Below, one piece after another: positions 11,296-21,134 of a stretch of 45,149 nucleotides of DNA. Position numbers and translations under genes: made by a program. Source of the DNA: Symbiodinium natans (taxonomy: Eukaryota > Sar > Dinophyceae > Suessiales > Symbiodiniaceae). The notes under the pieces were generated by a model that was not told where the DNA came from, searched no databases, and worked only from the letters and a program-made list of their open reading frames with translations. The stretch is taken from contig CAJNDS010000986.1 of the NCBI GenBank assembly GCA_905221605.1, forward strand, positions 1-45,149, read 5' to 3'. The first letter of the stretch is position 1; each line of letters begins with the position of its first letter.

Positions 11296-11560
11296 CACAA
11301 ACCCCTAAGCCCTAAACCTTATCGCACCCTAAACCCTAAACCCTCAGCCCTAACCCTAAAAATCCCTAGACCTGAAACTCTAAAAACCCCTAAGCCCTAA
11401 ACCCGAAAAATCCCTAAGCCCCAAACCCTACAACACCAAAAACCCTAAAACCTAAAAAACCACGAAACCCCTAAAAGCCCCAACATCCTGAACCCTAAAA
11501 ACCACTTAGACCGTGAACCCAGAAAAACCCAAACTCCTAAACCGAAACCCTAAAAAGTAC
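11296..11560 (-). repeat. Inverted telomere-like block (CCCTAAA on plus strand)
   Basis: ACCCCTAAGCCCTAAACC, CCCTAAACCCTAAACCC and related units run for about 265 bp with the G-rich strand on the minus side, the reverse of both neighbours. Spacing is irregular (ACCCCTAAAAACC types are mixed in), so this is an old or rapidly diverging array and not fresh telomerase product. Confidence 0.85.
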
Positions 11561-11810
11561 CAGAAGGGGTGTTTAGGTTATAGGGTTTTGGGGGTTTCAA
11601 GTTTAGGGGCTTTTGAGGGTGCAGGGTTTTTGGGGTTAGGGCTCAGGGGTTTTTAGAGTTTGGGGCTTAGGGGTTTTAGGGTTTAAGGTTTAGGGGTTTT
11701 TAGTGTTTGGGCTGTAAGGGTTTGCAGGGTTTAGGGTCTAAGGCTTTTAGGGCGGGTTTAGGGGTTTTAAGAGTTTAGGGTGTTTTTAGGGTTTTGGGTT
11801 TTGGGGCATG
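11561..11810 (+). repeat. Degenerate TTTAGGG-like block, plus orientation restored
   Basis: Irregular TTTAGGG, TTTTAGGG and GGGGTTTTAG units resume on the plus strand after about 11565 and end near 11810, followed by roughly 75 bp of unique sequence before the next purine tract. Confidence 0.8.
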
Positions 11811-11887
11811 GGGACCTACCTGACATGGATAGGGGTCTATCACCCGCATAGGGGTCACTGCTGGAGCCACCCCTATTTCCACCAGAA

Positions 11888-12206
11888 GTGATAGGAGAAG
11901 GGAAGAGAGAGAAGGGGAGAGGGAGAAGGGGAGAGAGACAAGGGGAGAGAGAGAAGGGGAGAGAGAGAAGGGAAGGGGAGGGAGCGAAGGGGAGAGAGAG
12001 AAGGGGAGAGAGAGAAGGGGAGAGAGAGAAGGGCAGGGGAGAGAGAGAAGGGCAGGGGCGAGAGAGAAGGGGAGAGAGAGAAGGGCAGGGGAGAGAGAGA
12101 AGGGAGAGAGAGAGAAGGGAGGGAGAGACAGGGAGACAGAGGGAGACAGAGGGAGACAGAGGGAGACAGAGGGAGACAGAGGGAGACAGAGGGACAGAGA
12201 GGGAGA
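11888..12206. repeat. Second purine-rich tract (GGGGAGAGAGAGAA and GGGAGACAGA units)
   Basis: Units of about 14 bp (GGGGAGAGAGAGAA, with GGGCA variants) pass into a 10-bp GGGAGACAGA array at about 12120-12190. Composition and position (just beyond a telomere-like block) mirror the tract at 9089-10179. Apparent frames on both strands (GEREKGR, SLSPSVSL) are low-complexity artefacts. Confidence 0.9.
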
Positions 12207-15200
12207 GAGGTGATGCATCATCTGTCCACTGATTTTTACAACAGTAACAGTATGCAGACCCGAATCAAACGGGATTGCCTCAGGAAGTTTTCGAAGTGCT
12301 GCTTCTGCACTGTTGGTTCGCTGGTAGACCTCATGGCACTTCTAACCTCCCTGCAACCCTTGCTATCCTGGGATTCGAATACATACGACATATCGAACAA
12401 GGCATCTGTAGCAGGGCATTCGGTATAGATGTGACGCCTAGTCCGATATCTATTGCATTTGCAGATACTGCCGAGAAACCTCGGTTCTCCAAAAAAGAAC
12501 TATTGTGCAAAGCGAATGTCCTCGTTAGTAGAAGTCACAGATTCTTGCCCCGCCAGTACCTCATGGCTATATAACAAGTTGGTCATGCATAGCCTGAACG
12601 CGTTCCAGAGGCGAGCTTCAAGCCACATCATGACAACATGCAGTGTCAGGAAAGAAACACGAAGGTGCAAGAACAAAAGCGTCCGGCCTCCGCCCACTTA
12701 GGCATTCGGGCGTTTCCCTGAACAAGGATCCATCGCGATTCAAAATACAACTGAGAAGCAGAAGTCAAACCAGGATGAGCCAAGTGTAATTGTTGTAACG
12801 CTCTTGTCGTTGCACTCTGCAGCCTCTCAGTTTGACAACTAACAGATTTCGGTACATGCGCCTTCTCACCACTGTGCTGGCGCAACAGAATGTCAACCTC
12901 GGTGCATCTTGAGATGCTTTTTGCTGCAGCCAAAGGTTCTGTCAAACAGCTCGGACAAAAACCTTAACGTGCTTGCCAAGCCACACAGCGCACAAAATCA
13001 CCCTGGCAAAATTCAAAAACAAAGGGCAATACAAACCTGACACTGACCCTGCTCTGACGGATCTGCTCGCGCAAGTCAAGAACATGAGAGCAACACCTAT
13101 AGCACCAAGGCATAGTTGGGGCACTGTTGGACTTTTTTGTGCAGATCTGTTCATGCGACCTTTTCTCATGATCCAAACTCCGCTGCCTAAGATGCGTACT
13201 CCGAGAAGCGTTTCTGCCAAACTCAGGGTGGCACAAATGTTGGGGCTTGGCAACTCCCTTGGCACCCACATGCACCCAAGTACAACAATTGTGTTCACGA
13301 TTTCTTACACAGTCCACAATTTCTTTACACTGCGCCCGGTGAAAAAGGCACAAAGGGTGGCAAGCACGGCATGCAGTCGATCTACTCATGAACCCTCTGA
13401 CAAAACTATGTCGCAAACCGCAATTGGCTTGGGCATGCTTGAGCATGCGTCTACGAAGGCCTGTCGCATAGATCTGCCAGGCCGCACGTGTGGCCAGGCT
13501 GTCTACAAACCAGCTGGTTGGTGACTTCAAAACATCTCAAAACTGACTCAGCCTGAAGGTATGCCAATCCGAGGAGGTCGCTTCGGACACCGCCTTTGCC
13601 AAAACGCTGCATTCCAACCTCAGGGCACATGGATGAATCTCAAGATCATGACCTCTTCTGTTCATTGCAGCTCGGCGGCATAATTGATAAAGCCTCTCGT
13701 CTCCAAGGAGTCCACGGCTTCCTTGACCTGCGATTGGCAAATTACTAGCTGTTGGGTGTATCCACGAATATGTGGTTTGTGTGGTTGTGCCAGGTTGAAA
13801 AGGCCTCGTTAGTGTCGGCCTGGATGCCGCGAACCTGAGCCAACTAAACACGTGAACAGGCCGACCAATAAGTCGACTGAAGCAATTCATATGATGGAAA
13901 AACACATCCTCTTTTCCCCAGTGTGTCAACAACACCAGTTGGGGTCCGCGTTCGTGTCTAGGCAGGAGCATGCCCGCAAATTTCGGTTTCGCGTCAACTG
14001 CCACAAGCCTGCGAGTTCGTCGAAAATACGCTCCTGCCTCAGTCTCGTGCACTTTTTCAAGATTCAAGCCTGCCAGGAATTATCCTTCAACTTGGGCTCT
14101 TGGGACTCCTGGGCTCTTTGGACGGGCTTTGTGCACGTGTTGAAGGCATTTGCTCTTCATGGTGTTCAAAGTTCAACTGTCGTGTCGTTGGGGGCCTTAA
14201 ATCGCGCTGCGACATGCCATATGCCATCGTCGCACCAACCTGCACTGCCATTCCAGCACTGAGATCCAGTCTCTGAGAATGAAGCGATTTCCTCTGTCAG
14301 ACACGCTTGTCTTCGAATAACCGTATAACTACTTTGAATTTGAACTGCTTCAACTCATGCAACAATTAACACTATTTTTGACACCCCTGCCTCTCAAGCG
14401 GCCGGGTGCCAGAGGACGACGGCTGCGTCGCACACGGCCCACCCGTAAACTGGGCAAGCGCAACAAAGCTGATTACGATTTGAAAATTTGTTGTTCTGGG
14501 TTTGGACAAATTGTGGAGCAGCGGCAATTGCAGCGAATGTGTTCAACCCTTTCAGACATTCAATTGCAAGCCATGCCAGTCGCCATGGTGTCTGGCAATG
14601 TCTGGACTGAACTTCTCTGAGCAACCCGGGAAGGTTCGCTGCTGCTTTGCGCAGGCCGGCCTGGACCGAAGGCACGCAATACTATCGTAACAGGCCACAG
14701 GAAGAGTAAACGCCCCAAAAAATACTGTTCTACAAGTTTCAACCTGCGATGGCCTCCGTGATCAACGTTCGTGGCACGGTCAGCTCTTGAGTTGTGACTG
14801 CGAAGGAATCCTTCACAATGCAGAGATGCACCAGAATTCATGTTTCAGATTGTCGCAGAGGCAGTGGAACACCATCCAATACGAGTCCTTGATCCCAGCA
14901 AAGCCAAACCTGGTCTCGTGAATCGACAAGGCACAACCCTAAACAAACCATCTTCTGCTCAGAACGCATCAGGGATGCACGTCGACAAAAACATCAGAAT
15001 TGAGCAACGCATCAAATTGTTGCGAACCTTTACGAGCCCTGTACACAAACCCCATTATGCCCCAGCGTTTTGCAGACATCCAAGCCTATGCGGGGGGATG
15101 TGGCATGCAGATGCCAACGCGTCCACAGCCTCGCAATCCCAAACTTTTCCAAAAGGGCCATACAAGGCTCAGATTCCGATGTTCTCACGGCGCCTCCAAT

Positions 15201-16082
15201 GTATCCAAGCCACGCTTTTTTAGGCGAAAACGCAGGAACTGCTTTTCTTCTTCTTCCTCGTCACCTTAGTTGCACATGATTCCGGTCAGTGAAAACCCTC
15301 GTCGGATTGCCAGATATCAAGGCCCATATTGAGCGATGCACCAGACTCTGACTCAAGCGGTAGCTCTTTGACCACGAAGTCTTCCGGAAAACCTCAACTG
15401 AAGGCTTGTGTTGTGAACAACGGAGAGAACAGTTGGGAGAACAGCTCTTTCCAGGCATCAAAGGCCCAGGGACTTTTCAAAGCCCCACCAATGGGCTTCA
15501 GCTTCTCGTTCACAAAGGCAGCGATGCCGACATCTGCCTTCGAGGAACTCGTAGCACTCTAGCAATCCTCCCCGGAATCCTATTAAAACAGTTGCCCAAC
15601 GCTTCCAAGGTTGCCTCATCTGCAATTCCACGGATGCTGCCGCAGTCCATGCGAGCAACAATTCAGCTTGAAGTGACGATTGCCTTCTAACAGCCGTTTT
15701 AGCCCTGTCAGCCTTTCAGCAGATTCGACTCGTTCAATTTGTTCAATGGTTTGGGAATTTGGCTCGTATCAGGCTCGAAGGCTGCGGAACTGGTCATATG
15801 GCCGAAGGCACAAACACGACAATGTGACCTCAGACGTCACCTCTGGGCCGAACCTCGAAATATTCGGCCTTACCACTGTGTGGTACAGGCAGGGTTTGTC
15901 TTTAGGTTTCGCGCTTTTATGAACTGTTGATTGAAAAAAGCCTCTCTAAGCTGATGTGGGTTGAACCTTTACGCTTCATTTCCGGCAGACTTCTGCCATG
16001 CATTAAACCCCGAAAAACAGAAATACCAAAAAGCTTAGACAAGCCTCGTGGTGCAGACCTTTGCACATCCGTTGGCTTTTGT
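12207..16082. other. No recognisable gene; mixed-composition DNA
   Basis: The longest frames are a nearly coincident pair on opposite strands (12973-13524 plus, 183 codons; 12964-13530 minus, 188 codons) and one at 13537-14067 minus (176 codons). None contains a domain motif I can name, and the coincidence on opposite strands favours chance. At 15240-15260 there is a short CTT-rich stretch. No RNA gene, element end or strong tandem array is visible. Confidence 0.5.
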
Positions 16083-16353
16083 GGCTTGTTCTCTCTTGTT
16101 CTCTTTTTTTCTCTCTATTTCGGTTTTTTCTCTCTTTTGCTCTCTTTTCTCTCTTTTTCTCTCTTTTTTGCCTCTCTATATCTCTCTCGTGCTCTCTCTC
16201 TCTCTCTCTCTCGCTCTCTGTCTCTCTCTCGCTCTCTCGCTCTCTCTCGCTCTCTCGCTCTCTCGCTCTCTCGCTCTCTCGCTCTCTCGCTCTGTCGCTC
16301 TCTCGCTCTGTCGCTCTCTCGCTCTCTCGCTCTCTCGCTTTCTCGCTCTCTCG

Positions 16354-16395
<42 letters not shown>

Positions 16396-16440
16396 CACCC
16401 AGATTCTCTCTTCCTATCTCTCCTCTCTTCTACTGCTTTA
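16083..16440. repeat. CT-rich tract with (CTCTCTCG) units
   Basis: CTCTTTT-type repeats pass into an ordered stretch of CTCTCTCG octamers (about 16200-16360) and a pure (CT)n run (about 16360-16393). This is the complement of the purine tracts at 9-12 kb. Frames such as LSLSRSLALS on the plus strand and RERESERA on the minus strand are artefacts of the repeat. Confidence 0.9.
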
Positions 16441-16517
16441 AGCTATCGCCGTACAACCAGCACAAGTTTTTGGCTTCTTTTGTTGGTCTGGGTTGGGGGC
16501 TTTGTTGGTCTGGGTTT

Positions 16518-16549
16518 TGGGGGGGGGGGGTTGGGGGGGGGGGGGGGGA
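16518..16549 (+). repeat. Poly-G run
   Basis: Two long G runs separated by TT, about 30 nt. It is prone to G-quadruplex formation and to length error in sequencing. Confidence 0.85.
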
Positions 16550-16555
16550 TAATTA

Positions 16556-16693
16556 CGTTCTGGCCTCAACGGAAGAGATGTTTGTGCTTCCTCAGCTCCC
16601 TAAGCCCCCAGGCTCCTTAAGTCTCGTTCTGGCCTCAACGGAAGAGATGTTTGTGCTTCCTCAGCTCCCTAAGCCCCCAGGCTCCTTAAGTCT
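16556..16693. repeat. Perfect 69-bp tandem duplication
   Basis: The 69-bp unit beginning CGTTCTGGCCTCAACGG occurs at 16556-16624 and again at 16625-16693 with no mismatch visible. Its right half (CCCTAAGCCCCCAGGCTCC) is related to the longer units that follow, so a recent duplication sits at the edge of an older array. Confidence 0.93.
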
Positions 16694-16715
16694 CCTTTAC
16701 CTCTGTTGCTTTTGA

Positions 16716-16945
16716 AAAAAAAATCCCTGAGCCCCCAGACCCCCTAAGTCCCCTTGACCTCCCTTTAGCTCCCTTTTGCTCCCTTAGCTCTTACAAAAAT
16801 CCCTAAGCCCCCAGTCCCCCTAAGTCCCCTTTTACCTCCCTTTAGCTCCCTTTAGCTCCCTTAGCTCTTAAAAAAATCCCTAAGCCCCCAGACCCCCTAA
16901 GTCCCCTTTACCTCCCTTAGCTCTGAAAAAAAAACCCCAAAACCC
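16716..16945 (-). repeat. Tandem ~75-bp C-rich units (CCCTAAGCCCCCAG), 3 copies
   Basis: Three units each start with A-run + TCCCTAAGCCCCCAG and continue CCCCCTAAGTCCCC, TTACCTCCC, TTTAGCTCCC, TTAGCTCT. The third is shortened. The array ends in AACCCTAAACTCTAAACCC, a CCCTAAA-like run. The G-rich strand is the minus strand, opposite to the main telomere-like block. Confidence 0.85.
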
Positions 16946-17888
16946 TAAACTCTAAACCCATGGCTCCGACAAAACTCTACTTGGGGCCGCCTGTTGGGGG
17001 GAGCTTGCCTGATCTCGCTTTTGGAAGAGAAAAGAAGAGTTCCTGTTAAGGAGCACTTTATTATAACAGCACATCGACCATGATTGCGATGCCCGAATTT
17101 CCCTTAAGCCACCGAGGCCACCTGAGTCCCCTTAAGCTTCCTAAGCCCCCTCAGTCCCTCTAGATCCCCCGGCCCACAACAAAGCCGCAGTGCAGAAACT
17201 TGCAACACTTGCAACTCCTGAGGCCCTTCAACTCTTCAAAGCTTCAACCCTAAACTATACCACTCCCAAACCTCAATAGTGCTGTACTGCAATGCCACAA
17301 GATCATGCACCCACGAAAAATCCAGAGAAGAGAACCCACAGTGCAACCCAAAACAAGACCTGTAAGCCCGAACACTATGTGCACCCCGATAGATACCCAA
17401 AAACGCGCGCGCAGAAACCTCGAAAAAACAGCGTTTTTTTAAAAAATAAAGATAAATTCGCGTTTAGAAATTAAGCTCAAAGAATAGCGTTTTACCTACA
17501 CCAAACGCTTCTTTCGACAAAAAACGGCGTGCGGATTCAGCGGCGGCGGGCTCTTTAAGCCTCTCTTACTACAGTCTTACAGCCCCTTTTTCACGCCGAG
17601 GGGGTGGGTGTCGAAGAACAACAAGAAATGAAAACATTGAAACATTCTCCACTGCTCGTCTACAACAGAAGCATTTTTGGAACTTCGAAGAACATGGGGT
17701 GGGCTGTGTCACCCCAACCCCTCCCGCTTTAAAGCTCCTCTTTACGCCCCCCATTCAAGTCCTCTTAGCCAACAATTTTTTCGAATAACGACAACGAAAA
17801 GCAAAATAGCGAAGGACAGACATGAAAGCAACAAACGAGGGGGGTGAAACTGACAACTGCAATTCCCCATCACAACAAACAACAAAAC
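16946..17888. other. No recognisable gene
   Basis: Mixed sequence with a C-rich start (CCCTTAAGC-type motifs to about 17170) and a short AT-rich stretch near 17430-17480. Fragments such as TTCGAAGAACA (about 17684) and TCGAAGAACAACAAG (about 17609) resemble the core of the dispersed repeat described next, but are too short to call as copies. Confidence 0.45.
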
Positions 17889-17948
17889 ACCCCCCCCTTT
17901 TCCACCTACCGTCCCCCTTTCTTGTGTTTCATTCTTCGAGAATCGAAG
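17889..17948 (-). repeat. Dispersed ~65-bp repeat, copy 1 (minus orientation)
   Basis: Reverse-complemented, it reads TTCTCGAAGAATGAAACACA, then AAG, then a G-rich stretch. It matches the other copies best in the TTCTCGAAGAATGAAAC core. Confidence 0.65.
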
Positions 17949-17967
17949 TCGGAGAAGGGTGGAAAGA

Positions 17968-18032
17968 ACTATTCTAAATTATGCCCCCCTTCTCTTGTTT
18001 TTTGTTTTGTTGCGTTTCATTCTTCGAGAATT
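17968..18032 (-). repeat. Dispersed ~65-bp repeat, copy 2 (minus orientation)
   Basis: Full-length in reverse complement: AATTCTCGAAGAATGAAAC, then an A/C-rich CAACAAAACAAAAAACAAG middle, then GAGAAGGGG and ATTTAGAATAG. It is the mirror partner of copy 3 with a 125-bp gap, so the two could fold into a long hairpin. Confidence 0.8.
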
Positions 18033-18157
18033 CCCGAGGTGGAGAGTATTCTTCAACAATCTCAGTCGTGGGAGAGGCGGCCGCAGAGCATCAACTTTTT
18101 CGAAAAATGCACACGAAAGACAAGGACCACCACTGTGCCACCACTTCTTTTGACTCC

Positions 18158-18222
18158 AATTCTCGAAGGATGAAACCTAAAAACAAAGCAAGAAACGAGA
18201 GGGCTGGAAATTTAGAATGATT
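18158..18222 (+). repeat. Dispersed ~65-bp repeat, copy 3
   Basis: AATTCTCGAAGGATGAAACC, A/C-rich middle, AAACGAGAGGGCTGG, AAATTTAGAATGATTC: all blocks of the family are present in order. Confidence 0.8.
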
Positions 18223-18292
18223 CTCTGCGTCTACCTCTTCTACGACTCTGAGACCTCAAGAATACTCTCCACCTTTCTGACCTCTTAAAAAT

Positions 18293-18355
18293 GATTCTCG
18301 AATGACAAACACAAAAAACGAAAACAAGAGACGAAAGGGCTGGAATTTAGAAAAG
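18293..18355 (+). repeat. Dispersed ~65-bp repeat, copy 4
   Basis: GATTCTCGAATGACAAACAC with a short deletion relative to copies 2 and 3, then an A-rich middle, ACGAAAGGGCTGGAATTTAG. The right half is nearly identical to copy 3. Confidence 0.75.
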
Positions 18356-18375
18356 TTATCTTTGCAGCTTGCCTA

Positions 18376-18425
18376 ATAAACAAAACAAACAAGAAAACGA
18401 GAGGTGCGGAATTTCGTACAATTCA
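18376..18425 (+). repeat. Dispersed ~65-bp repeat, copy 5 (left end missing)
   Basis: Only the A/C-rich middle (AAACAAAACAAACAAG), AAACGAGAGGTGCGGAATTT and a diverged tail remain. The TCTCGAAGAATG core is absent. Confidence 0.55.
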
Positions 18426-18456
18426 AAACTCTCTCTACTGCCTCTTCTCGTAACTT

Positions 18457-18510
18457 CGATTCTCGAAGAATGAAACACAAGAAAACAAAACAAACGAGGC
18501 GGCTCGGGAG
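18457..18510 (+). repeat. Dispersed ~65-bp repeat, copy 6
   Basis: CGATTCTCGAAGAATGAAAC, CAAGAAAACAAAACAAACGAG and GCGGCTCGG. The GGAATTTAGAAT tail is lost, and unique sequence follows. Confidence 0.7.
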
Positions 18511-18767
18511 CATCAATCCGTTACGATCATCGGAATTATATGGACGCAACAACATCAAGAATCTGATCGCTGGAAAACGAAAGTGCGCATTTTCACTTGA
18601 AGGAAATGACGAGCAAACGCAGGTAGCAGCAAAGCTCAACTCCGAACCATGGGTACAATCACAACCCCAAGTACAGCAAAGTTAGAGCCCACAAGCATCT
18701 TGCGTTTCCTCGCTTATCAAGTACCTCACGAAACCAGCTCAGCAAGGTTATATAAGGTTTCTCTGCG

Positions 18768-19058
18768 TTGGAGATCTTGCCCTTGGATGCCAGGATTTCC
18801 TCGGAATTGCAGGATTATGATTTGATTGTTGCTCTTCTCTCTTTGGGGAATCTGGGGCGGAGGCAAGCTTTGGGGAAGGCAACCGCAGCCATCCGTACGA
18901 GAATGCTCCAAAGAAAGAAAAGCAGGGGAAGACCTTTTTGGAGCCCTAGGGGCTTTGAGTCATGGCCAGGTCAGGGTAAGCCCTTGCCAAATTGCGTTAT
19001 TTACAAATGTGGTGACCACCCAGTCACTAAGTGCCCGCTGAAGCCTAAGAAGCTGTGA
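18768..19058 (+). pseudogene. Possible retroelement Gag C-terminal fragment with a degenerate zinc knuckle
   Basis: A 96-codon open frame ends in a basic stretch (RTRMLQRKKSRGR) followed by CVIYKCGDHPVTKCPLKPKK. Many Ty1/copia Gag proteins end in an arginine/lysine-rich region and a CCHC knuckle (C-x2-C-x4-H-x4-C, sometimes x3). Here the spacing is C-x4-C-x2-H-x4-C, which is non-standard and suggests decay or a chance match. No protease, integrase or reverse transcriptase follows in a usable frame: the downstream sequence runs into the TCTAGTTTCGAAG repeats. This identification is an inference from a short motif. Confidence 0.3.
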
Positions 19059-19486
19059 CTGGTGATTCTAGCCTTGACTTCGCTGGCCGGATGTCAAGAT
19101 GGTTCCTCAGGATGAATCCGTTAGGATCTTTGTGCCGGCCCAGGAGGTTGATAGGGAGGCCTTGCCTTCAGGTGAGAGATTGGACCTCGCATCTAAGGAT
19201 AGGGTCGCCGGTGCTATCGATTTTTGGTTTCGAATTTCCTCCTTCGATGGCTTTGGCCCGTCAGCTACAACGCTGCCATTTTCCAGACCGGTGATGAGGT
19301 CCCCCCCCCTCTTCGACCCTTCGGCTTCGAAGGTCATTCCAGCGTGGCTGCTCCTCCAGATAGCACTTGCAGTTGGTCGTGGATGTCAAGCGGACTTCTC
19401 TTCCTGGCTCATTGCCCCTTCACTGCATAAGGTGTTTTTTTTTTCTGGAAGTGGTGGAGATGCCCCCGTCTCTCACCTTCGAACCT
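19059..19486. other. No recognisable gene
   Basis: A 203-codon plus frame (19099-19710) starts here but has no motif I recognise and runs through the compositionally biased CCTTCG stretch. I cannot support it as a gene. Confidence 0.45.
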
Positions 19487-19585
19487 CCCCCTTCGTCCTC
19501 GCCTTCGAAGCCTTCCAAGCCCCAGCCTTCCAAGCCCCCCTTCGCAAGCCCTCTCTCCTTCGTCCTCGCCTTCGAGCCCCTTCGT
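19487..19585. repeat. Imperfect CTTCGTCCTCGCCTTCGA repeats
   Basis: CTTCGTCCTCGCCTTCGA occurs near 19492 and again near 19558, with CCTTCCAAGCCCC occurring twice in between. The open frame across it reads as proline/serine-rich, which reflects composition. Confidence 0.7.
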
Positions 19586-19694
19586 CATCTCTGCGCGCCA
19601 CTGCTATGAACTCTCTACTGCCAGAAACTCGAGTGATGAACACAACAGAGAAGAAGCAAACGGAGTGGAATTGCCCTGAAGCTTCCCTTTTAAG

Positions 19695-19796
19695 AGTCTC
19701 ACTTCTCTAGTTTCGAAGAATGAAATCCAAAAAACAAAATTTAAGGGTGGAATTTAGAATACATTCCCTTCTTTCTCTTCATAAAAGGGAACAAAT
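19695..19796 (+). repeat. Dispersed repeat, copy 7, within a ~105-bp tandem unit
   Basis: AGAGTCTCACTTCTCTAG, TTTCGAAGAATGAAATCC, an A-rich middle, GGGTGGAATTTAGAATACAT and TCCCTTCTTTCTCTTC. The same string of blocks is repeated immediately downstream, so copies 7 and 8 form a tandem pair about 105 bp apart. Confidence 0.8.
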
Positions 19797-19799
19797 GTT

Positions 19800-19902
19800 G
19801 AGAGTCTCACTGGTTTCGAAAAATGAAATCCAAACAAGCACAAAAAATATAACAAGATTCGAGGGAGGTGGAATCTAGAATACATTCCCTTCTTTCTCTT
19901 CG
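19800..19902 (+). repeat. Dispersed repeat, copy 8, second tandem unit
   Basis: AGAGTCTCACTGGTTTCG, AAAAATGAAATCCAAAC, a longer A-rich middle, GAGGGAGGTGGAATCTAGAA and TACATTCCCTTCTTTCTC. It retains the family order but with more substitutions in the core than copy 7. Confidence 0.8.
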
Positions 19903-20712
19903 TTAAGTCTTACTTCTTGTTCCCAAGAGGAGTGGCTTGGTGTTTTGCCAGCTTTCGCTTCGCCCGCAGATGAGCTTAACACTCCATCGTGTGCGGCGAT
20001 GCGCCGCTTGCTGCTGGAGGCTCGCCTCCCCCTACCCGCAACTTTTGCTGCAACTCTGCCTGCCCCCTCTGCCCGCTGCCTAGCACTGCCACGCAGAGCA
20101 AGTTGTCCCCTGCAGCTCAGCTCCGGACCACATCATATGCCGGAGAGCTGCTCAATGCACACTCATTTCTGGAAGATTCCCTGCGGTCGAGCCAGCGGGC
20201 AGCGACCGAACAAAAGAAACAACTACAGTCAGACACAGGCGGCTCAGGTGACGGTTCGGCGCGATCGGCAGGACCATCCGCATCCAAATCAACCACAAAC
20301 AGTGCACGACCAAAGTTTCGGAACTGATGCGGCTTGAGACCCGGCTGGGCGGCAAGGTGTTGGGCGGCCCAAGAGTGACCACACGAGCCTGGGAAGCCAG
20401 GAGCGTACACCTTCCCAGACCATGCCAATTTGGTAGTTTTGGTTCGCAGGCTGATACCAATTAAGGCAGAGGCGGATGGTTGCTATAAAGTCTCGCGGGC
20501 GGAATCCACATGCGCAAGAAAGCCCAAATGGCGCAGAGCGAACCCCTAGATAGTTCTCAGCGGGCGGTGTCTCTGTGCACAGGACCCTCTCCTCGAGCCA
20601 AGCTGGAAACTGAGCGAGAAGAGAAGGCTTTTCCGGCGTTCTTTTGGGCGGAAGGTGACAAGAATGCACGGGCAATCGCCCCACGCAGAACGACCGACGG
20701 GGAGCCCAGCTC
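19903..20712. other. No recognisable gene
   Basis: Plus frames at 19945-20337 and 19989-20327 and a minus frame at 20289-20873 (194 codons) overlap. One plus frame has a hydrophilic S/G-rich segment (20200-20300) like a disordered linker. None has a nameable domain. The stretch may belong to the degraded plus-strand element whose CCCH-like motif lies just downstream, but that link is inference. Confidence 0.4.
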
Positions 20713-20910
20713 TTGGAGAACCAGCTGAGAGCCTCAAAGGCCAAAGCTGTTGGAACCTCGCTTACGCCAAAGGAAGCGTTCCGCTGGATCATCGCCCAAA
20801 AGACCAGCAGGGGCAATATCTTTTGTTGGGATTTCTTGGAGCGCGGTTGTGCCAAGGAAGTGCTTGTCCGCACACAATGCGGTCCCCAAGTGGGGCAGTC
20901 TGGAGCTTCC
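20713..20910 (+). pseudogene. Degraded CCCH-like zinc-finger coding fragment with a frameshift
   Basis: One plus frame reads FRWIIAQKTSRGNIFCWDFL then ERGCAK, with cysteines at 20824 and 20848 (C-x7-C). The next expected cysteine (C-x5-C) appears at 20865 only in the neighbouring plus frame, reading GSACPHT, so a single-base deletion between 20851 and 20861 would account for the break. CCCH fingers have C-x7/8-C-x5-C-x3-H. Here the histidine is C-x1-H, so the last ligand is off even after allowing for the frameshift. CCCH and CCHC fingers are common near the N-terminal parts of retroelement polyproteins, but no adjacent domain confirms it. It could be chance. Confidence 0.3.
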
Positions 20911-20929
20911 TAGGCGAGGAGGCCTGAAG

Positions 20930-21134
20930 AGCGCCAAGGCTAAAACGGCTGACGACGTGGAAAGAATCACTTGTATCCGGACCCAGCAAAGCAAAGGCCG
21001 CCACTGCCAAGCAAAAGCTAGATGTGCCAGGAAAGGAGCGCAACGCCCCGACAGCTCTTTCCAACCTTGGCAAAGCCTGAGGAGGATCGTCCCAGCCTCT
21101 ACAGCCTCCCAAGCATCGAGCGAATAAGGGGGTT
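20930..21134. other. No recognisable feature
   Basis: A lysine/arginine-rich plus frame continues from the CCCH-like fragment to 21127. Nothing specific can be named in it. Confidence 0.4.

Noticed and set aside
10262-11810. True chromosome end
   Set aside because: Repeats are degenerate, change strand twice and are flanked by other DNA on both sides, so this is interstitial in the sequence given.
12366-12390. GGATTCGAAT resembling a tRNA T-arm
   Set aside because: No matching stem, D-arm or anticodon arm around it.
12964-13530. Coincident 183- and 188-codon frames on opposite strands
   Set aside because: No motif in either, and mirror frames of similar length usually reflect stop-codon-poor composition. 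Not called as genes.
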